Shown here: positions 45,193 to 54,048 of the stretch, piece after piece | Position numbering within the stretch: the first letter of the stretch is position 1 | Layout of the letters: each line of letters starts with the position of its first letter | Assembly (NCBI RefSeq): GCF_001278035.1 | Contig: NZ_CP009452.1 | Coordinates: 1,397,501-1,461,500, forward strand | Reading direction: 5' to 3' | Source of the DNA: Sphingopyxis sp. 113P3 | Lineage (GTDB): Bacteria > Pseudomonadota > Alphaproteobacteria > Sphingomonadales > Sphingomonadaceae | Length of the DNA stretch: 64,000 bases | Notes under the pieces: model-generated | The model's input: only the letters and a program-made list of their open reading frames with translations | Databases searched by the model: none | Told to the model about the DNA's origin: nothing | Position numbers and translations under genes: made by a program

Positions 45193-46305
45193 GTGAGCCA
45201 GCCACAGCTCGACCTTTCCAGCCGCGAGGCGGCACCCTTGCCCTCGGCGCGCACCGTGCGTGTGATGCTCGTCGATGACAGCCTGGTCGTGCGCAGCATT
45301 CTGGAACGGATCGTCGATCAGCGGCCGCAGCTCAAGATTTGCGCCTCGGTTGCATCGGCGCAGGACGCCCTTGCCTATCTTGCGAGGGAACCCGTCGATG
45401 TTATCGTGCTCGACGTCGAAATGCCGGGGATGAACGGCCTTGACGCGCTGCCGCACCTCCTTGAGCGCGCGCAGGGCGCGCGGATTCTCATTCTGTCCTC
45501 CAATTGCGACGAGGGGGGCCCCGCCGCGATCGACGCACTCGCGCTCGGCGCGAGCGACACGCTCGCCAAACCGGGGCGAGGGAGCTTTTCAGGTCGCTTT
45601 GCCGACGTGCTGACCGAGCGGATCGTCACGCTCGGGCAGCAGCCTCCCGCAGGGCCCGTCATCCCGCGGCCGCAGCAAATGCCGGCGCCGCCGGTGCCTG
45701 TGATGGCGCTCGACACCGATCAGCCGCTTGAATGCATCGCCGTCGCCGCCTCGACCGGGGGGATTCCGGCCTTTGCAAATTTCATCGCGCACCTTGATCG
45801 CCGCATCACGGCGCCAATCCTTCTGACCCAGCATCTGCCCGATGCTTTCATGGAATTTTACGCGCGCCAGATCGCGACGATGACCCAGCGCCGGGTGCGC
45901 GTCGCGGCAGCGGGCATGATTGTCGAGCGCGGGCATGTCTATCTCGCTCCGGGCAACGCGCATCTTGTCGTGGTCGCGAACGGCCGCCGCCGCGAAATCG
46001 CGCTCGATCGTCACCCGAGCGAAAATGGGTGCTGCCCCTCGGCCGATCCGATGTTCGCCTCGGTCGCCGAGGTATACGGGAAGCGCGGCGTTGGCATCGT
46101 CCTGAGCGGCATGGGACGCGACGGCGCGAATGGCGCCGCACGGCTCAAGGCTGCAGGCGGAACAATCTTCGCGCAGGCGCCCGAAAGCTGCGTGATCTGG
46201 GGTATGCCAGGCGCGGTGAGCAAGACGGGAATCGCTGCAGCTACGCTCAACCCCGATGCGATCGCGCTGATGCTTGGCAGTTTCCTTCCAGGACACAAGC
46301 CATGA
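45193..46305 (+). CDS. cheB: CheB-type protein-glutamate methylesterase
   Basis: A 370-residue two-domain protein from GTG 45193. The receiver has Asp74 in 'VIVLDVEMPGMNGLDALPHLL', a linker rich in proline runs from 150 to 180, and the methylesterase has Ser187 ('AVAASTGGIPAF'), His214 ('LTQHLPDAF') and Asp310 ('LSGMGRDGANGA'). It removes methyl groups from chemoreceptors when phosphorylated. The stop overlaps the cheR start. Confidence 0.94.
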   Translation: MSQPQLDLSSREAAPLPSARTVRVMLVDDSLVVRSILERIVDQRPQLKICASVASAQDALAYLAREPVDVIVLDVEMPGMNGLDALPHLLERAQGARILILSSNCDEGGPAAIDALALGASDTLAKPGRGSFSGRFADVLTERIVTLGQQPPAGPVIPRPQQMPAPPVPVMALDTDQPLECIAVAASTGGIPAFANFIAHLDRRITAPILLTQHLPDAFMEFYARQIATMTQRRVRVAAAGMIVERGHVYLAPGNAHLVVVANGRRREIALDRHPSENGCCPSADPMFASVAEVYGKRGVGIVLSGMGRDGANGAARLKAAGGTIFAQAPESCVIWGMPGAVSKTGIAAATLNPDAIALMLGSFLPGHKP

Positions 46306-47153
46306 TGGGGAGCGCGAGCGAGTCGGCCTACCGCGTGCTGATGGGCGTTCTTGAATCGCGCACCGGGCAAACCTTGTCACCAAACCGGATCTGGCGGATC
46401 GAAATGTCATTGAAGCCGGTGATGCAGCGTCACGGGATCGCCGACCTTGATGCGCTCGTCGCCGCGCTCGTCACCTCGACAAGCCGTCACCTGCTCGACG
46501 ACACGGTCGATGCAATGCTCAATAACGAGACATTTTTCTATCGCGAACATAGCGTGTTCGACGATATTGCTACCAAGGCGCTCGAACATGTTCGCGAGGT
46601 CAATTCGCTGACGCGCCGGCTTACCATCTGGCATTGCGGGGTCTCGACGGGACAGGAAGCCTATTCGATGGCGATGCTGCTCGCGGAGCAGGCCGAGCGC
46701 TGGGCGGGGTGGCAGATCCAGATCGTCGGGACCGATGTCAGCTACCATGCGATTTCGCGCGCGCGCGTCGGGATCTATTCCCAGTTCGAAATCCAGCGTG
46801 GCCTTCCCGTGCAGCGCATGGTGCGCTGGTTCGATCAGACCGAGGCGGGTTGGCTCGCAAAGGCGGATCTTCGGCGCCGCATTGATTTTTCCGTGCAGAA
46901 CATGCTCGTCGACCGGCCGCCGCTCGCGCATCATGCCGATCTGATTTTCTGCCGCAACCTGCTCCTTTATTTTGCAGCGCCCATGCGTCTCAAGGCCTTT
47001 GCCCGGCTGCGCGCGGTCGCGGCGCCGCAGAGCTTCCTCGTCCTGGGAGCGGGGGAAACGGTTCTGGGACAAACCGACCAGTTTGTCGCCAGTCCGCGCC
47101 TGCGCGGCCTTTACGAGCCCGCCGACCAGCAGGTGCGCCGCGTCGCCGCCTGA
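46302..47153 (+). CDS. cheR: CheR-type chemoreceptor methyltransferase
   Basis: A 283-residue SAM-dependent enzyme from ATG 46302 (overlapping cheB by ATGA). The N-domain has 'MLNNETFFYREHSVFDDI', the SAM site is 'IWHCGVSTGQEAYSMAMLLAE', then 'IVGTDVSYHAISRARVGIYSQFEIQRGLP' and 'HADLIFCRNLLLYF'. It methylates receptor glutamates. It is the last gene of the operon; no chemoreceptor gene is in the window. Confidence 0.94.
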   Translation: MMGSASESAYRVLMGVLESRTGQTLSPNRIWRIEMSLKPVMQRHGIADLDALVAALVTSTSRHLLDDTVDAMLNNETFFYREHSVFDDIATKALEHVREVNSLTRRLTIWHCGVSTGQEAYSMAMLLAEQAERWAGWQIQIVGTDVSYHAISRARVGIYSQFEIQRGLPVQRMVRWFDQTEAGWLAKADLRRRIDFSVQNMLVDRPPLAHHADLIFCRNLLLYFAAPMRLKAFARLRAVAAPQSFLVLGAGETVLGQTDQFVASPRLRGLYEPADQQVRRVAA

Positions 47154-47223
47154 CGAAGCGCGAACCTTGCAATTTGACCCCCACTGGCGCAAGCGGCAAC
47201 AGGGTGGCAGCAAGCGGGCAGCG

Positions 47224-47919
47224 ATGGGCATGAACGATTTTATCGAACGCTGGTCTCCGAATTTCGACGAGCGCTCGCTGCCAATCTCGATGATCGTCCT
47301 TCATTATACCGGCATGAAAACCGGAGCCGAAGCCATTGATCGGCTTGCTGATCCTCAATCGAAGGTGTCGGCGCATTATGTCGTCAGCGAGGACGGGCAG
47401 ATCACGCTCATGGTCCCCGAGGCAAAGCGCGCGTGGCACGCTGGCAGGTCGCACTGGCGCGGGATCAGCGACGTGAACTCGGCAAGTATCGGCATCGAGA
47501 TCGTCAATCCGGGCCACGAATGGGGCTATGTGCCCTTTCCTGAAGAGCAGGTCGCCTCGGTCGTCCGGCTGGTCCATCTGATCAAGGATCGCCATGCGAT
47601 TACTCGCGGCAATGTCGTGGGGCACTCGGACATCGCCCCGGCGCGCAAACAGGATCCGGGCGAGCTTTTTCCCTGGGAGGAGCTTGCCCGGCGCCGGCTG
47701 GCGCTCCCGCGTCCGACCAAGAAGCTCACCGATCCCTTGTGGACCGACGCCGGCTTTCTCCTCGCGCTCGAGCGCTTCGGCTATGACGTGACCGACGGTT
47801 TTGCCGCGACAGTTGCCTTCCAGCGGCGCTTCCGTCCCGAACTGATCGACGGGACGATCGACGGCGAATGCCGCGCGATTTTGCTCGCTCTCCTGCTTCC
47901 CCAGCCCGAAGGGGATTGA
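47224..47919 (+). CDS. N-acetylmuramoyl-L-alanine amidase (Amidase_2) with peptidoglycan-binding tail
   Basis: A 231-residue enzyme from ATG 47224 (MGMNDFIERWSPNFDERSLP). Zinc ligands are the His of 'IVLHYTGMKTG', the His of 'AWHAGRSHWRG' region and 'GHSDIAPARKQDPGELFPW'. 'IGIEIVNPGHEWGY' is the AmiD-type signature. Residues 180-225 ('LALERFGYDVTD...AFQRRFRPE') form a PG_binding_1-like helical domain. There is no signal peptide, so it may recycle muropeptides in the cytoplasm, as AmpD does, despite the AmiD-like architecture. Confidence 0.9.
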   Translation: MGMNDFIERWSPNFDERSLPISMIVLHYTGMKTGAEAIDRLADPQSKVSAHYVVSEDGQITLMVPEAKRAWHAGRSHWRGISDVNSASIGIEIVNPGHEWGYVPFPEEQVASVVRLVHLIKDRHAITRGNVVGHSDIAPARKQDPGELFPWEELARRRLALPRPTKKLTDPLWTDAGFLLALERFGYDVTDGFAATVAFQRRFRPELIDGTIDGECRAILLALLLPQPEGD

Positions 47920-47965
47920 GGGTCAGCACACCCTCGCAAATTTTCGCGCTCATGCTATATTGCCC

Positions 47966-48364
47966 TGCGCCAGAGGGTCGGGCGATCGCCGCTTCGCGCA
48001 AGCGAGGGGGAGGAAAGTCCGGGCTCCACGGAAACCACGGTGCCGGATAACGTCCGGCGGACCCGCCTTCGGGCGGGTTCAGGGAAAGTGCCACAGAGAA
48101 GAGACCGCCCAAGGCTTCGGCCCGGCGAAAGGTGAAAGGGTGCGGTAAGAGCGCACCGCGCGGACGGTAACGGACGCGGCACGGCAAACCCCACCGGGAG
48201 CAAGGTCGAATAGGGATGGCAAGGGGTTTAGTCCCAGGGCTGGTTCCGGCCCCGCCGTCCGGGTTGACTGCTTGAGCGTTCGGGTAACCGTTCGCCTAGA
48301 GGAATGATCGCCCATCCCCTCAAGAAGGGGTGGACAGAACCCGGCTTACAGACCCTCTGGCGCA
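47966..48364 (+). ncRNA. rnpB: RNase P RNA, bacterial class A
   Basis: The helix P1 strands TGCGCCAGAGGGTC (47966-47979) and GACCCTCTGGCGCA (48351-48364) are exact complements, fixing both ends. The conserved core GAGGAAAGTCCGGGCTCC is at 48010-48027 and its partner ACAGAACCCGGCTTACAG at 48334-48351. A TATATT -10 box lies at 47956-47961. It is the catalytic subunit that trims tRNA 5' ends. Length about 399 nt. Confidence 0.96.
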
Positions 48365-48436
48365 TCTCTCCCCGCCGCTGCAGGCGGAACCGCTTGGCGA
48401 CGCGGCGCGTTTCGATTGCAAGAAAGGGAGACAAAT

Positions 48437-48592
48437 ATGCGAGTCGTCGAAGACCATGTCGAAGTCACCGACGAAGAGGCCTCGAGCGGGGTCAAAGGCC
48501 ACAATGTCCGCTATGTCCTTGCGATATCGCTGACGGCGGTGGTGATCGTGCTTTCGGCGATCTGGATCATTCCCGCTTTGCTGCGGACATGA
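48437..48592 (+). CDS. Small single-pass membrane protein (51 aa)
   Basis: ATG 48437 follows a strong ribosome-binding site (AAAGGGAG, 48423-48430). The product starts MRVVEDHVEVTDEEASSGVK, then has 'GHNVRYVLAISLTAVVIVLSAIWIIPALL' as one membrane helix (residues 26-49), giving an acidic cytoplasmic N-terminus. It resembles small conserved proteins I associate with sphingomonads, but no function is known to me. It lies 72 bases after rnpB and ends 10 bases before the convergent exported-protein gene. Confidence 0.75.
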   Translation: MRVVEDHVEVTDEEASSGVKGHNVRYVLAISLTAVVIVLSAIWIIPALLRT

Positions 48593-48602
48593 TCTGCTGA
48601 CA

Positions 48603-49250
48603 TTAGCCGGTTGACGGTACCATCGCTGCGAGCTCGGATTCAGCGTCGGGCGTCGATTCCATGTCGACGACGGCGATCGGCCGCCGTACGCGTTTGGTCC
48701 CGGCTTCCCGATAGGCCGTTTCATCGCCGCTTCGCGTGAGCTCCAGCCTCGCGGTGACTAGGTCGCCGGTGAGTAGGTTCCAGCTCATTTTCGCGCCGTC
48801 ATGCGCGAACGTGCGGCTGTAAAGCCGCGCATCGAGGCCAATCAGGCGCATCCGCGTCGCAGCAGCGTCGCCGCGAAAGCGATATGTGGCGGCGAGCGCC
48901 GTCGTTCCGCCGGTGAGGTCCCTTATCACGAGCACGTCCTTGCTCACCGAGAGATCGGCCGGACCAAGGCGTTCGGATGGCAAGGCAAAGCTCCCCGCGG
49001 GAACATGATGCAGGTCCGCCCCTTTGCGAAGCGCGAAGTGGACGTGGACGGTGCGGCCATCGGGACCCGCCGCAATCCAGGCGGTATCGATCTCGCCATC
49101 ACCGTTGAAATCCCCATTTATCCGCGCCTCAACCTCTTCGCCCACTTTCAGTTTCGCGGCAATCTCGGCATCGCTGGAGCGCGAGGCGGATCCCGCCGCT
49201 GCGCTGCACACCAGCATGGCGGCGGCCGGAAAAGCCAGCAGAAAACGCAT
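48603..49250 (-). CDS. Hypothetical exported protein with one FG-GAP-like calcium loop
   Basis: A 215-residue protein from ATG 49250 (MRFLLAFPAAAMLVCSAAAG, signal peptide) after GAGGGGGA. Residues 43-55 read 'RINGDFNGDGEIDTAWIA', an FG-GAP/EF-like calcium-binding loop. The rest is beta-rich ('VHVHFALRKGADLHHVPAG', 'MSWNLLTGDLVTARLELTRSG'). No enzyme motif is seen. Probably periplasmic. Confidence 0.75.
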   Translation of the reverse strand: MRFLLAFPAAAMLVCSAAAGSASRSSDAEIAAKLKVGEEVEARINGDFNGDGEIDTAWIAAGPDGRTVHVHFALRKGADLHHVPAGSFALPSERLGPADLSVSKDVLVIRDLTGGTTALAATYRFRGDAAATRMRLIGLDARLYSRTFAHDGAKMSWNLLTGDLVTARLELTRSGDETAYREAGTKRVRRPIAVVDMESTPDAESELAAMVPSTG

Positions 49251-49332
49251 TGTCCCCCTCCCTCGCGGCCCATGGCAAGCGTCCTTCTTATAGCGCCGCA
49301 TCGCCCCCGGCTGTGACGATGATCACAGGAGG

Positions 49333-49815
49333 TCAGGGATAGGCGATCGAGAGGATTTCCCATTCCTTGGGACCGGCGGGCAATTGGACGGTACGCAGCT
49401 CGCCCACCGCTGCGCCGCGCAGGGCGCGCGCAAGGGGGCTGTTCCAGCCGATCCGGCCGGCCCCCGCGTCGGCCTCGTCATCGCCGACCAGCGTCACGGT
49501 CCTCCGCATGTCGTCTTCGTCGGCCAGTTCAACGCGTGCGCCGAACCAGATGCGGCTCCTGTCAGGCTGCGCTGCCGGGTCGACGACCCGCGCCGCTTTC
49601 ATTCGCCGCGCAAGGAAGGCGAGCCGCCGGTCGATCTCGCGCAAGCGCTTGCGCCCATAGATATAATCGCCGTTTTCGCTGCGATCGCCGTTGCCCGCCG
49701 CCCAGCTGATGACTTCGACCAGCTTCGGGCGTTCCTCGCCGAGCAGCGCATCATATTCGGCGCGCAGCGCGGCATATCCCGCAGGCGAGATGATATTTGT
49801 CCTTTCCCCCGCCAC
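49333..49815 (-). CDS. greB: Transcription elongation factor GreB-type
   Basis: About 160 residues. The N-terminal coiled coil carries 'WAAGNGDRSENGDYIYGRKRLREIDRRLAFL', the GreB hallmark with the acidic tip that stimulates transcript cleavage. The C-domain has 'VTLVGDDEADAGAGRIGWNSPLARALRG' and ends in YP. The start is taken as GTG 49815 (MAGERTNIISPAGY); TTG 49818 opens the frame. It lies just behind the slt gene on the same strand. Confidence 0.92.
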   Translation of the reverse strand: MAGERTNIISPAGYAALRAEYDALLGEERPKLVEVISWAAGNGDRSENGDYIYGRKRLREIDRRLAFLARRMKAARVVDPAAQPDRSRIWFGARVELADEDDMRRTVTLVGDDEADAGAGRIGWNSPLARALRGAAVGELRTVQLPAGPKEWEILSIAYP

Positions 49816-49821
49816 CAACGC

Positions 49822-51855
49822 TTAGCCCGGCGTCGACTTGCCAAGGTAGAAGCTGAGCGGTGCTTTGGGCTGCGTGCCGCCGCCCTCGCGCAGCGTGTCA
49901 TAGACCACGGCATTTTCAAGCACGCGCTGCACATAGTTGCGCGTCTCGAAAATCGGGATCGCCTCGATCCAGTCGACGATGCTGATCGCGCCGCTGCGCG
50001 GATCGCCGTTGGCGCGCAGCCATTTGTTCACATTGCCCGGCCCCGCATTATAGGCCGCGACGGCGAGCGGATAGCTGCCGCCGAAATAGCGGAGCATCTG
50101 CTGGAAGTAGGTCGAGCCCAGGGTCATGTTGTAATTGGTGTCGGTGGTCAGCGACCCCGCGTCATAGCTAAGGCCGAGCTTGCCCGCCACTTCGCGCGCC
50201 GTGCCGGGCATCAGCTGCATCATGCCGCGCGCACCGGCATGACTGATCGCTGCCCGATCGAACTGGCTTTCCTGCCGGGTGATCGCATGGATGAACGTCC
50301 AGTTGCTTTCGTGCCCTGCGGGAACCCGTACGGTCGGAAAGCCCGAAACCTCGACCGCGTCGAGGCTGTTCGCCTGCGCGCTGCGGCCGATCATCACGCC
50401 AAGGTCGGGCCGCCCGATCTGCGACGCGAGCTGGCCTGCGAGGACATGATCGGCCGGCGAGGTCGCTTTTTGCGCAAGGGCGCGAAGGAAGAGCGACTGT
50501 TCGCGCCAGGCTCCGATCTCGCCGAGCGCGCGGGCTGCGCGAACAAGGCGGTCATCCTCGAACGCGGCCTTTTCGGCCGGCGAGACCTGGATGCTCGGAG
50601 TGGGCGCCGGACGCGGCTGCGGGCGGCCGAGGCGTTCGAGCGCGAGCTGGCCATAAAATTGATCATAATGCTGCGCCGCGTCTGCAAAATAGGCATTGGC
50701 GGTCTCGGTGTCGCCTGCCGCAAGCGCTGCGCGCCCGGCCCAGTAATAGCCCTTCGTGCGCGTCTGCGCGGAACGGGCCGCATCGCCATAGGCGCGGTAG
50801 AGGCGCACCGCCTCGGCGGGGCGATTGAGATGCTTGAATGCGAGCTCGCCTGCAAGCCAGGCGAGCGACGTGTAGTCGTCGCGCACGCCGAGCGGCTGTT
50901 CGCGGATCACCGCGCCCGCGGGCAGAGCGTCGTCGATCTGCTTCGCGATGCGGTAGGCGGTCGCCTTGTCGCCCCCCGCGCTCGCGAGGCGAGCATTGGT
51001 CAGCAAGGTCTCCAGCCATTCTTCCGCGTCGAGCGGTGCGCTCGCAAGCGCGCGCGGACCGGCCAGAAGAGCCCGCGCTTCCCCGTCGCGGCCCGAGCGG
51101 CGAAGCCATGTGGCCTTGGCGGTGATATAGCCGGGGTCGGTGCGAAGGATCGACGGGTTCGCCGCCTCGACCGCCGAGGCCTGCAACGCCGCGTCGACCG
51201 CGCCGCTGCGCATTGCGAGGCGCGCGGAATAGACCGCCCGCCTGTTCGGCGAGGTATAGGCAAGCTGGCGCGCTGCAGCGCCGGTGTCGTTCGACCAGAG
51301 CAATCGCTCCATCCGTGCGTCATGATCGGCTGTCGTCAGCGCGCCCGGGAAAAAGGTCAGCACGCGGTTGACCTCGTCCTGTGTGAGCGAGCCGCCACTC
51401 CAGGCGCGGCGTACGGCAGCATTGGCCTCCTCGCGGCGCCCCGAAGCGTTGAGCGCGAGCGCCATGCGCAGCTCCCCGCTCGGCGTCTTGGGCGGAAAGG
51501 CCTGGAAATAGGCAAGGGTTCGCGCCGGGTCGAAGCTGTCGATCGCGATCGCCTTTTCGGCGCGTACGCGCATCTTGTCAGCGTCGGGCCAGCCGCGGTT
51601 CGCCATCAGGAAGCGCGACAACCGGTCAAAGGAGGCATTGCTGTCCTGGGTCAGGCGGCGCCATTCGAGCACCGCATCGCCGACCGAATTGGTGGTGGTT
51701 GGCGGGCTCGCAGACACCGACGCGAGCCCCATCTGCGCGCGATACCAGTTCATCTGCTCCGGCGTCAGTTCGCCTGCGCAGGCGACACCGGGGATGAAGA
51801 GGGCGGCCGTGATGGCGAGGCGGGAAATCGAGGACAGATAGGACATGCCCGGCAT
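49822..51855 (-). CDS. Soluble lytic murein transglycosylase (Slt70-like)
   Basis: A 677-residue periplasmic enzyme. ATG 51855 (MPGMSYLSSISRLAITAALF) puts a signal peptide at the N-terminus, ending near 'GVACAGE'. The frame opens at 51993 but the extra residues are arginine-rich and unlike a signal. A long alpha-superhelical U-domain is followed by the SLT catalytic domain with 'HAITRQESQFDRAAISHAGARGMMQLMPGTA' (catalytic E in RQES), 'LGSTYFQQML' and 'AVAAYNAGPGNVNKWL'. It cleaves glycan strands to anhydromuropeptides. It diverges from dapA. Confidence 0.93.
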   Translation of the reverse strand: MPGMSYLSSISRLAITAALFIPGVACAGELTPEQMNWYRAQMGLASVSASPPTTTNSVGDAVLEWRRLTQDSNASFDRLSRFLMANRGWPDADKMRVRAEKAIAIDSFDPARTLAYFQAFPPKTPSGELRMALALNASGRREEANAAVRRAWSGGSLTQDEVNRVLTFFPGALTTADHDARMERLLWSNDTGAAARQLAYTSPNRRAVYSARLAMRSGAVDAALQASAVEAANPSILRTDPGYITAKATWLRRSGRDGEARALLAGPRALASAPLDAEEWLETLLTNARLASAGGDKATAYRIAKQIDDALPAGAVIREQPLGVRDDYTSLAWLAGELAFKHLNRPAEAVRLYRAYGDAARSAQTRTKGYYWAGRAALAAGDTETANAYFADAAQHYDQFYGQLALERLGRPQPRPAPTPSIQVSPAEKAAFEDDRLVRAARALGEIGAWREQSLFLRALAQKATSPADHVLAGQLASQIGRPDLGVMIGRSAQANSLDAVEVSGFPTVRVPAGHESNWTFIHAITRQESQFDRAAISHAGARGMMQLMPGTAREVAGKLGLSYDAGSLTTDTNYNMTLGSTYFQQMLRYFGGSYPLAVAAYNAGPGNVNKWLRANGDPRSGAISIVDWIEAIPIFETRNYVQRVLENAVVYDTLREGGGTQPKAPLSFYLGKSTPG

Positions 51856-51956
51856 GATAGTGGCAAACTCCTTGCAGCGCGCTGAATAGGCGTTCATTAG
51901 GCGGCGCGCCGATCGTTTTGTAACGGGTGCGGCCTGATTTTGTAAAGGAGCGGTGC

Positions 51957-52832
51957 ATGTTTTCGGGGTCGATTCCCGCCTTGGTAACGCCATTTCGAGA
52001 TGGGGCGTTCGATGCGCCTGCGTTCAAACGGCTGATCGACTGGCAGATCGATGCGGGAACGAGCGCACTGGTGCCTTGCGGCACGACGGGCGAGAGCCCG
52101 ACACTGGGCTTTGACGAGCATTACCGGGTGATCGATTGCTGCATCGAAGCGGCGGCGGGGCGCGTCCCGGTGATCGCCGGCTGCGGATCGAACGATACCG
52201 CGACCGCGATCCGCCACATGCGCCACGCACAGGCCGCGGGCGCCGACGCGGCGCTCGTCGTTGCGCCTTATTACAACCGGCCGACGCAGGAGGGGCTTCT
52301 CGCGCATTTCAAGGCGCTCGCCGAAGCAACTGACCTTCCGATCGTGGTCTATAATGTTCCCGGGCGCACGGTGACCGACATCAGCGCCGAGACGATGTGC
52401 ACGCTTAGCGAGATCCCCAACATCGTCGCAGTCAAGGATGCGAGCGGCGAGCTTGCCCGCGTGACCATCCACCGCGCCAAGGCAAGAGAGGGGTTCTGCC
52501 AGCTCAGCGGCAACGACGATCTCTGGCTGCCGCACGCGGTGATGGGCGGGGCCGGCTGCATCTCGGTCACCGCCAATGTCGCGCCGCGGCTCTGCGCCGA
52601 CTTCGCCGCAGCGTGCGGCGCGGGCGACTGGGCGCGCGCGCTGACACTCCACGACAGGCTGTTTACGCTGCACAAGGCGATGTTCTCCGACGCCTCGCCG
52701 GCGCCCGTCAAATATGCGCTGTCGCGCGTGCACGATTGGTTCGATCCTGAAGTGCGCCTCCCCATCATCCCCGCGTCACCCGCCGCGCGCGCCGAGGTCG
52801 ACGCCGCGCTCGCAGCGGCCGGAGTTCTCTAG
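51957..52832 (+). CDS. dapA: 4-hydroxy-tetrahydrodipicolinate synthase
   Basis: A 291-residue class I aldolase-type enzyme condensing pyruvate and aspartate semialdehyde for lysine and diaminopimelate. ATG 51957 ([13 protein letters not shown]) follows AAAGGAG. Active-site elements are '[10 protein letters not shown]', Tyr132 in 'VVYNVPGRT' and Schiff-base Lys160 in '[10 protein letters not shown]'. It is followed by smpB after 8 bases. Confidence 0.96.
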   Translation: MFSGSIPALVTPFRDGAFDAPAFKRLIDWQIDAGTSALVPCGTTGESPTLGFDEHYRVIDCCIEAAAGRVPVIAGCGSNDTATAIRHMRHAQAAGADAALVVAPYYNRPTQEGLLAHFKALAEATDLPIVVYNVPGRTVTDISAETMCTLSEIPNIVAVKDASGELARVTIHRAKAREGFCQLSGNDDLWLPHAVMGGAGCISVTANVAPRLCADFAAACGAGDWARALTLHDRLFTLHKAMFSDASPAPVKYALSRVHDWFDPEVRLPIIPASPAARAEVDAALAAAGVL

Positions 52833-52840
52833 GTTTTCCG

Positions 52841-53326
52841 ATGGCCCGTCCGCAGTCCGCCGCCGAATTCGACAAGAAGAAGGTCGTTGCCGAGAACCGG
52901 CGCGCGCGCTTCGACTATTCCATCGAGCAGGTGTTCGAGGCGGGAATCGCGCTGCAAGGCACCGAGGTCAAGTCGCTGCGCTTTGGTGAGGGTACGATCG
53001 CGGAAAGCTATGCCGAGGTGACGGGCGGGGAGGTGTGGCTGATCAACGCCAACATTCCCGAGTTCAGCCACGGCAACCGCTTCAACCATGAGCCGCGGCG
53101 GCCGCGCAAGCTTCTTCTCAACGGGCGGGAGATCAACAAGCTGCATGCAGGCGTGATGCGGCAGGGCATGACGCTCGTGCCCTTGTCGGTCTATTTCAAC
53201 AGTCGCGGCCGCGCCAAGGTCGAACTCGCGCTCGCCAAGGGCAAGAAGGCGCACGACAAGCGCGAATCGATCAAGGAACGCGACTGGAAGCGCGACAAGC
53301 AAAGATTGATGAAGGAGCGCGGATGA
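52841..53326 (+). CDS. smpB: SsrA-binding protein SmpB
   Basis: A 161-residue tmRNA partner needed for rescue of stalled ribosomes. '[33 protein letters not shown]' and '[31 protein letters not shown]' are conserved SmpB blocks; the C-terminal tail '[18 protein letters not shown]' is the part that enters the decoding centre. The stop overlaps the next gene (ATGA). Confidence 0.97.
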   Translation: MARPQSAAEFDKKKVVAENRRARFDYSIEQVFEAGIALQGTEVKSLRFGEGTIAESYAEVTGGEVWLINANIPEFSHGNRFNHEPRRPRKLLLNGREINKLHAGVMRQGMTLVPLSVYFNSRGRAKVELALAKGKKAHDKRESIKERDWKRDKQRLMKERG

Positions 53327-53952
53327 GCGGCAACGCACCTCGCGACCCCAAGGTCCGCGACAAGGCGGCGGTGATGAACTGGATCCGCCGCAATTCTCCG
53401 ACGCGCGAGGAATTGCTGGCGAGCCGCTTCGTGAGGCCGTTCGCGCATCGCGTGGCGCACAGCCATTTGTGGCGGTTCACGCGCACGTCGGTGCCGCGCG
53501 GAACCGCACTCGGCCTTTTTGTAGGCATCTTTTTTCTGATCCCCGGCGTGCAGATATTGGGCGTCGCGCTGCTCGCCTTGCCCTTTCGAGCCAATATCCC
53601 GATCGGCGCTGCGATGACCTTCTTGTCGAACCCGGTGACGACACCGTTCATCATCGCCGCATCGGTGTGGCTTGGCGATCGCATGTTCGGGCTCCACGCC
53701 AATGTCGCGACCTTCTCGGTTATGATCGAGGAGGGGGCGACGGCTGCGCAATGGCTGCGCTGGCTCTTGTCGGACGCCGCGCCCGCGCTGATAGCAGGCC
53801 TCTTCGTGATTTCGGCCGTGTCGGCCGCTGTCGGCTACGTGCTCGCGACGCTGATCTGGGACAATTGGATCCGGCTTCGCTGGCGGCGCAAGCTGGCGCT
53901 GGCACGCGACAAACGACTTGAGGCGTCGACGAGCGACACGCGGGCCGGTTGA
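53323..53952 (+). CDS. DUF2062 membrane protein
   Basis: A 209-residue protein with '[53 protein letters not shown]', the DUF2062 signature, and three to four membrane segments. Its function is not established. It is coupled to smpB by an ATGA overlap. Confidence 0.88.
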   Translation: MSGNAPRDPKVRDKAAVMNWIRRNSPTREELLASRFVRPFAHRVAHSHLWRFTRTSVPRGTALGLFVGIFFLIPGVQILGVALLALPFRANIPIGAAMTFLSNPVTTPFIIAASVWLGDRMFGLHANVATFSVMIEEGATAAQWLRWLLSDAAPALIAGLFVISAVSAAVGYVLATLIWDNWIRLRWRRKLALARDKRLEASTSDTRAG

Positions 53953-53993
53953 ACCGCCCCTCGGCCGGGCTATAGCTATCGCATCATCAGCCC

Positions 53994-54015
53994 GCACCGC
54001 GCGTCCGCGCGGTGC
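53994..54015 (+). terminator. GC-rich hairpin after the smpB operon
   Basis: GCACCGCG pairs with CGCGGTGC around a six-base loop. There is no T tract. Placed between the DUF2062 gene and the M13 peptidase, it may limit readthrough. Confidence 0.4.
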
Positions 54016-54048
54016 GATCCTGCTTAGTTAATGAAACTGGGGAAAATC

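Noticed and set aside
47224..47919. Amidase as a secreted AmiD lipoprotein
   Set aside because: The N-terminus has no signal peptide or lipobox from any usable start.
49384..51885. 833-codon plus-strand frame opposite the lytic transglycosylase
   Set aside because: The minus strand encodes an unmistakable SLT domain; the plus frame is low-complexity arginine-rich.
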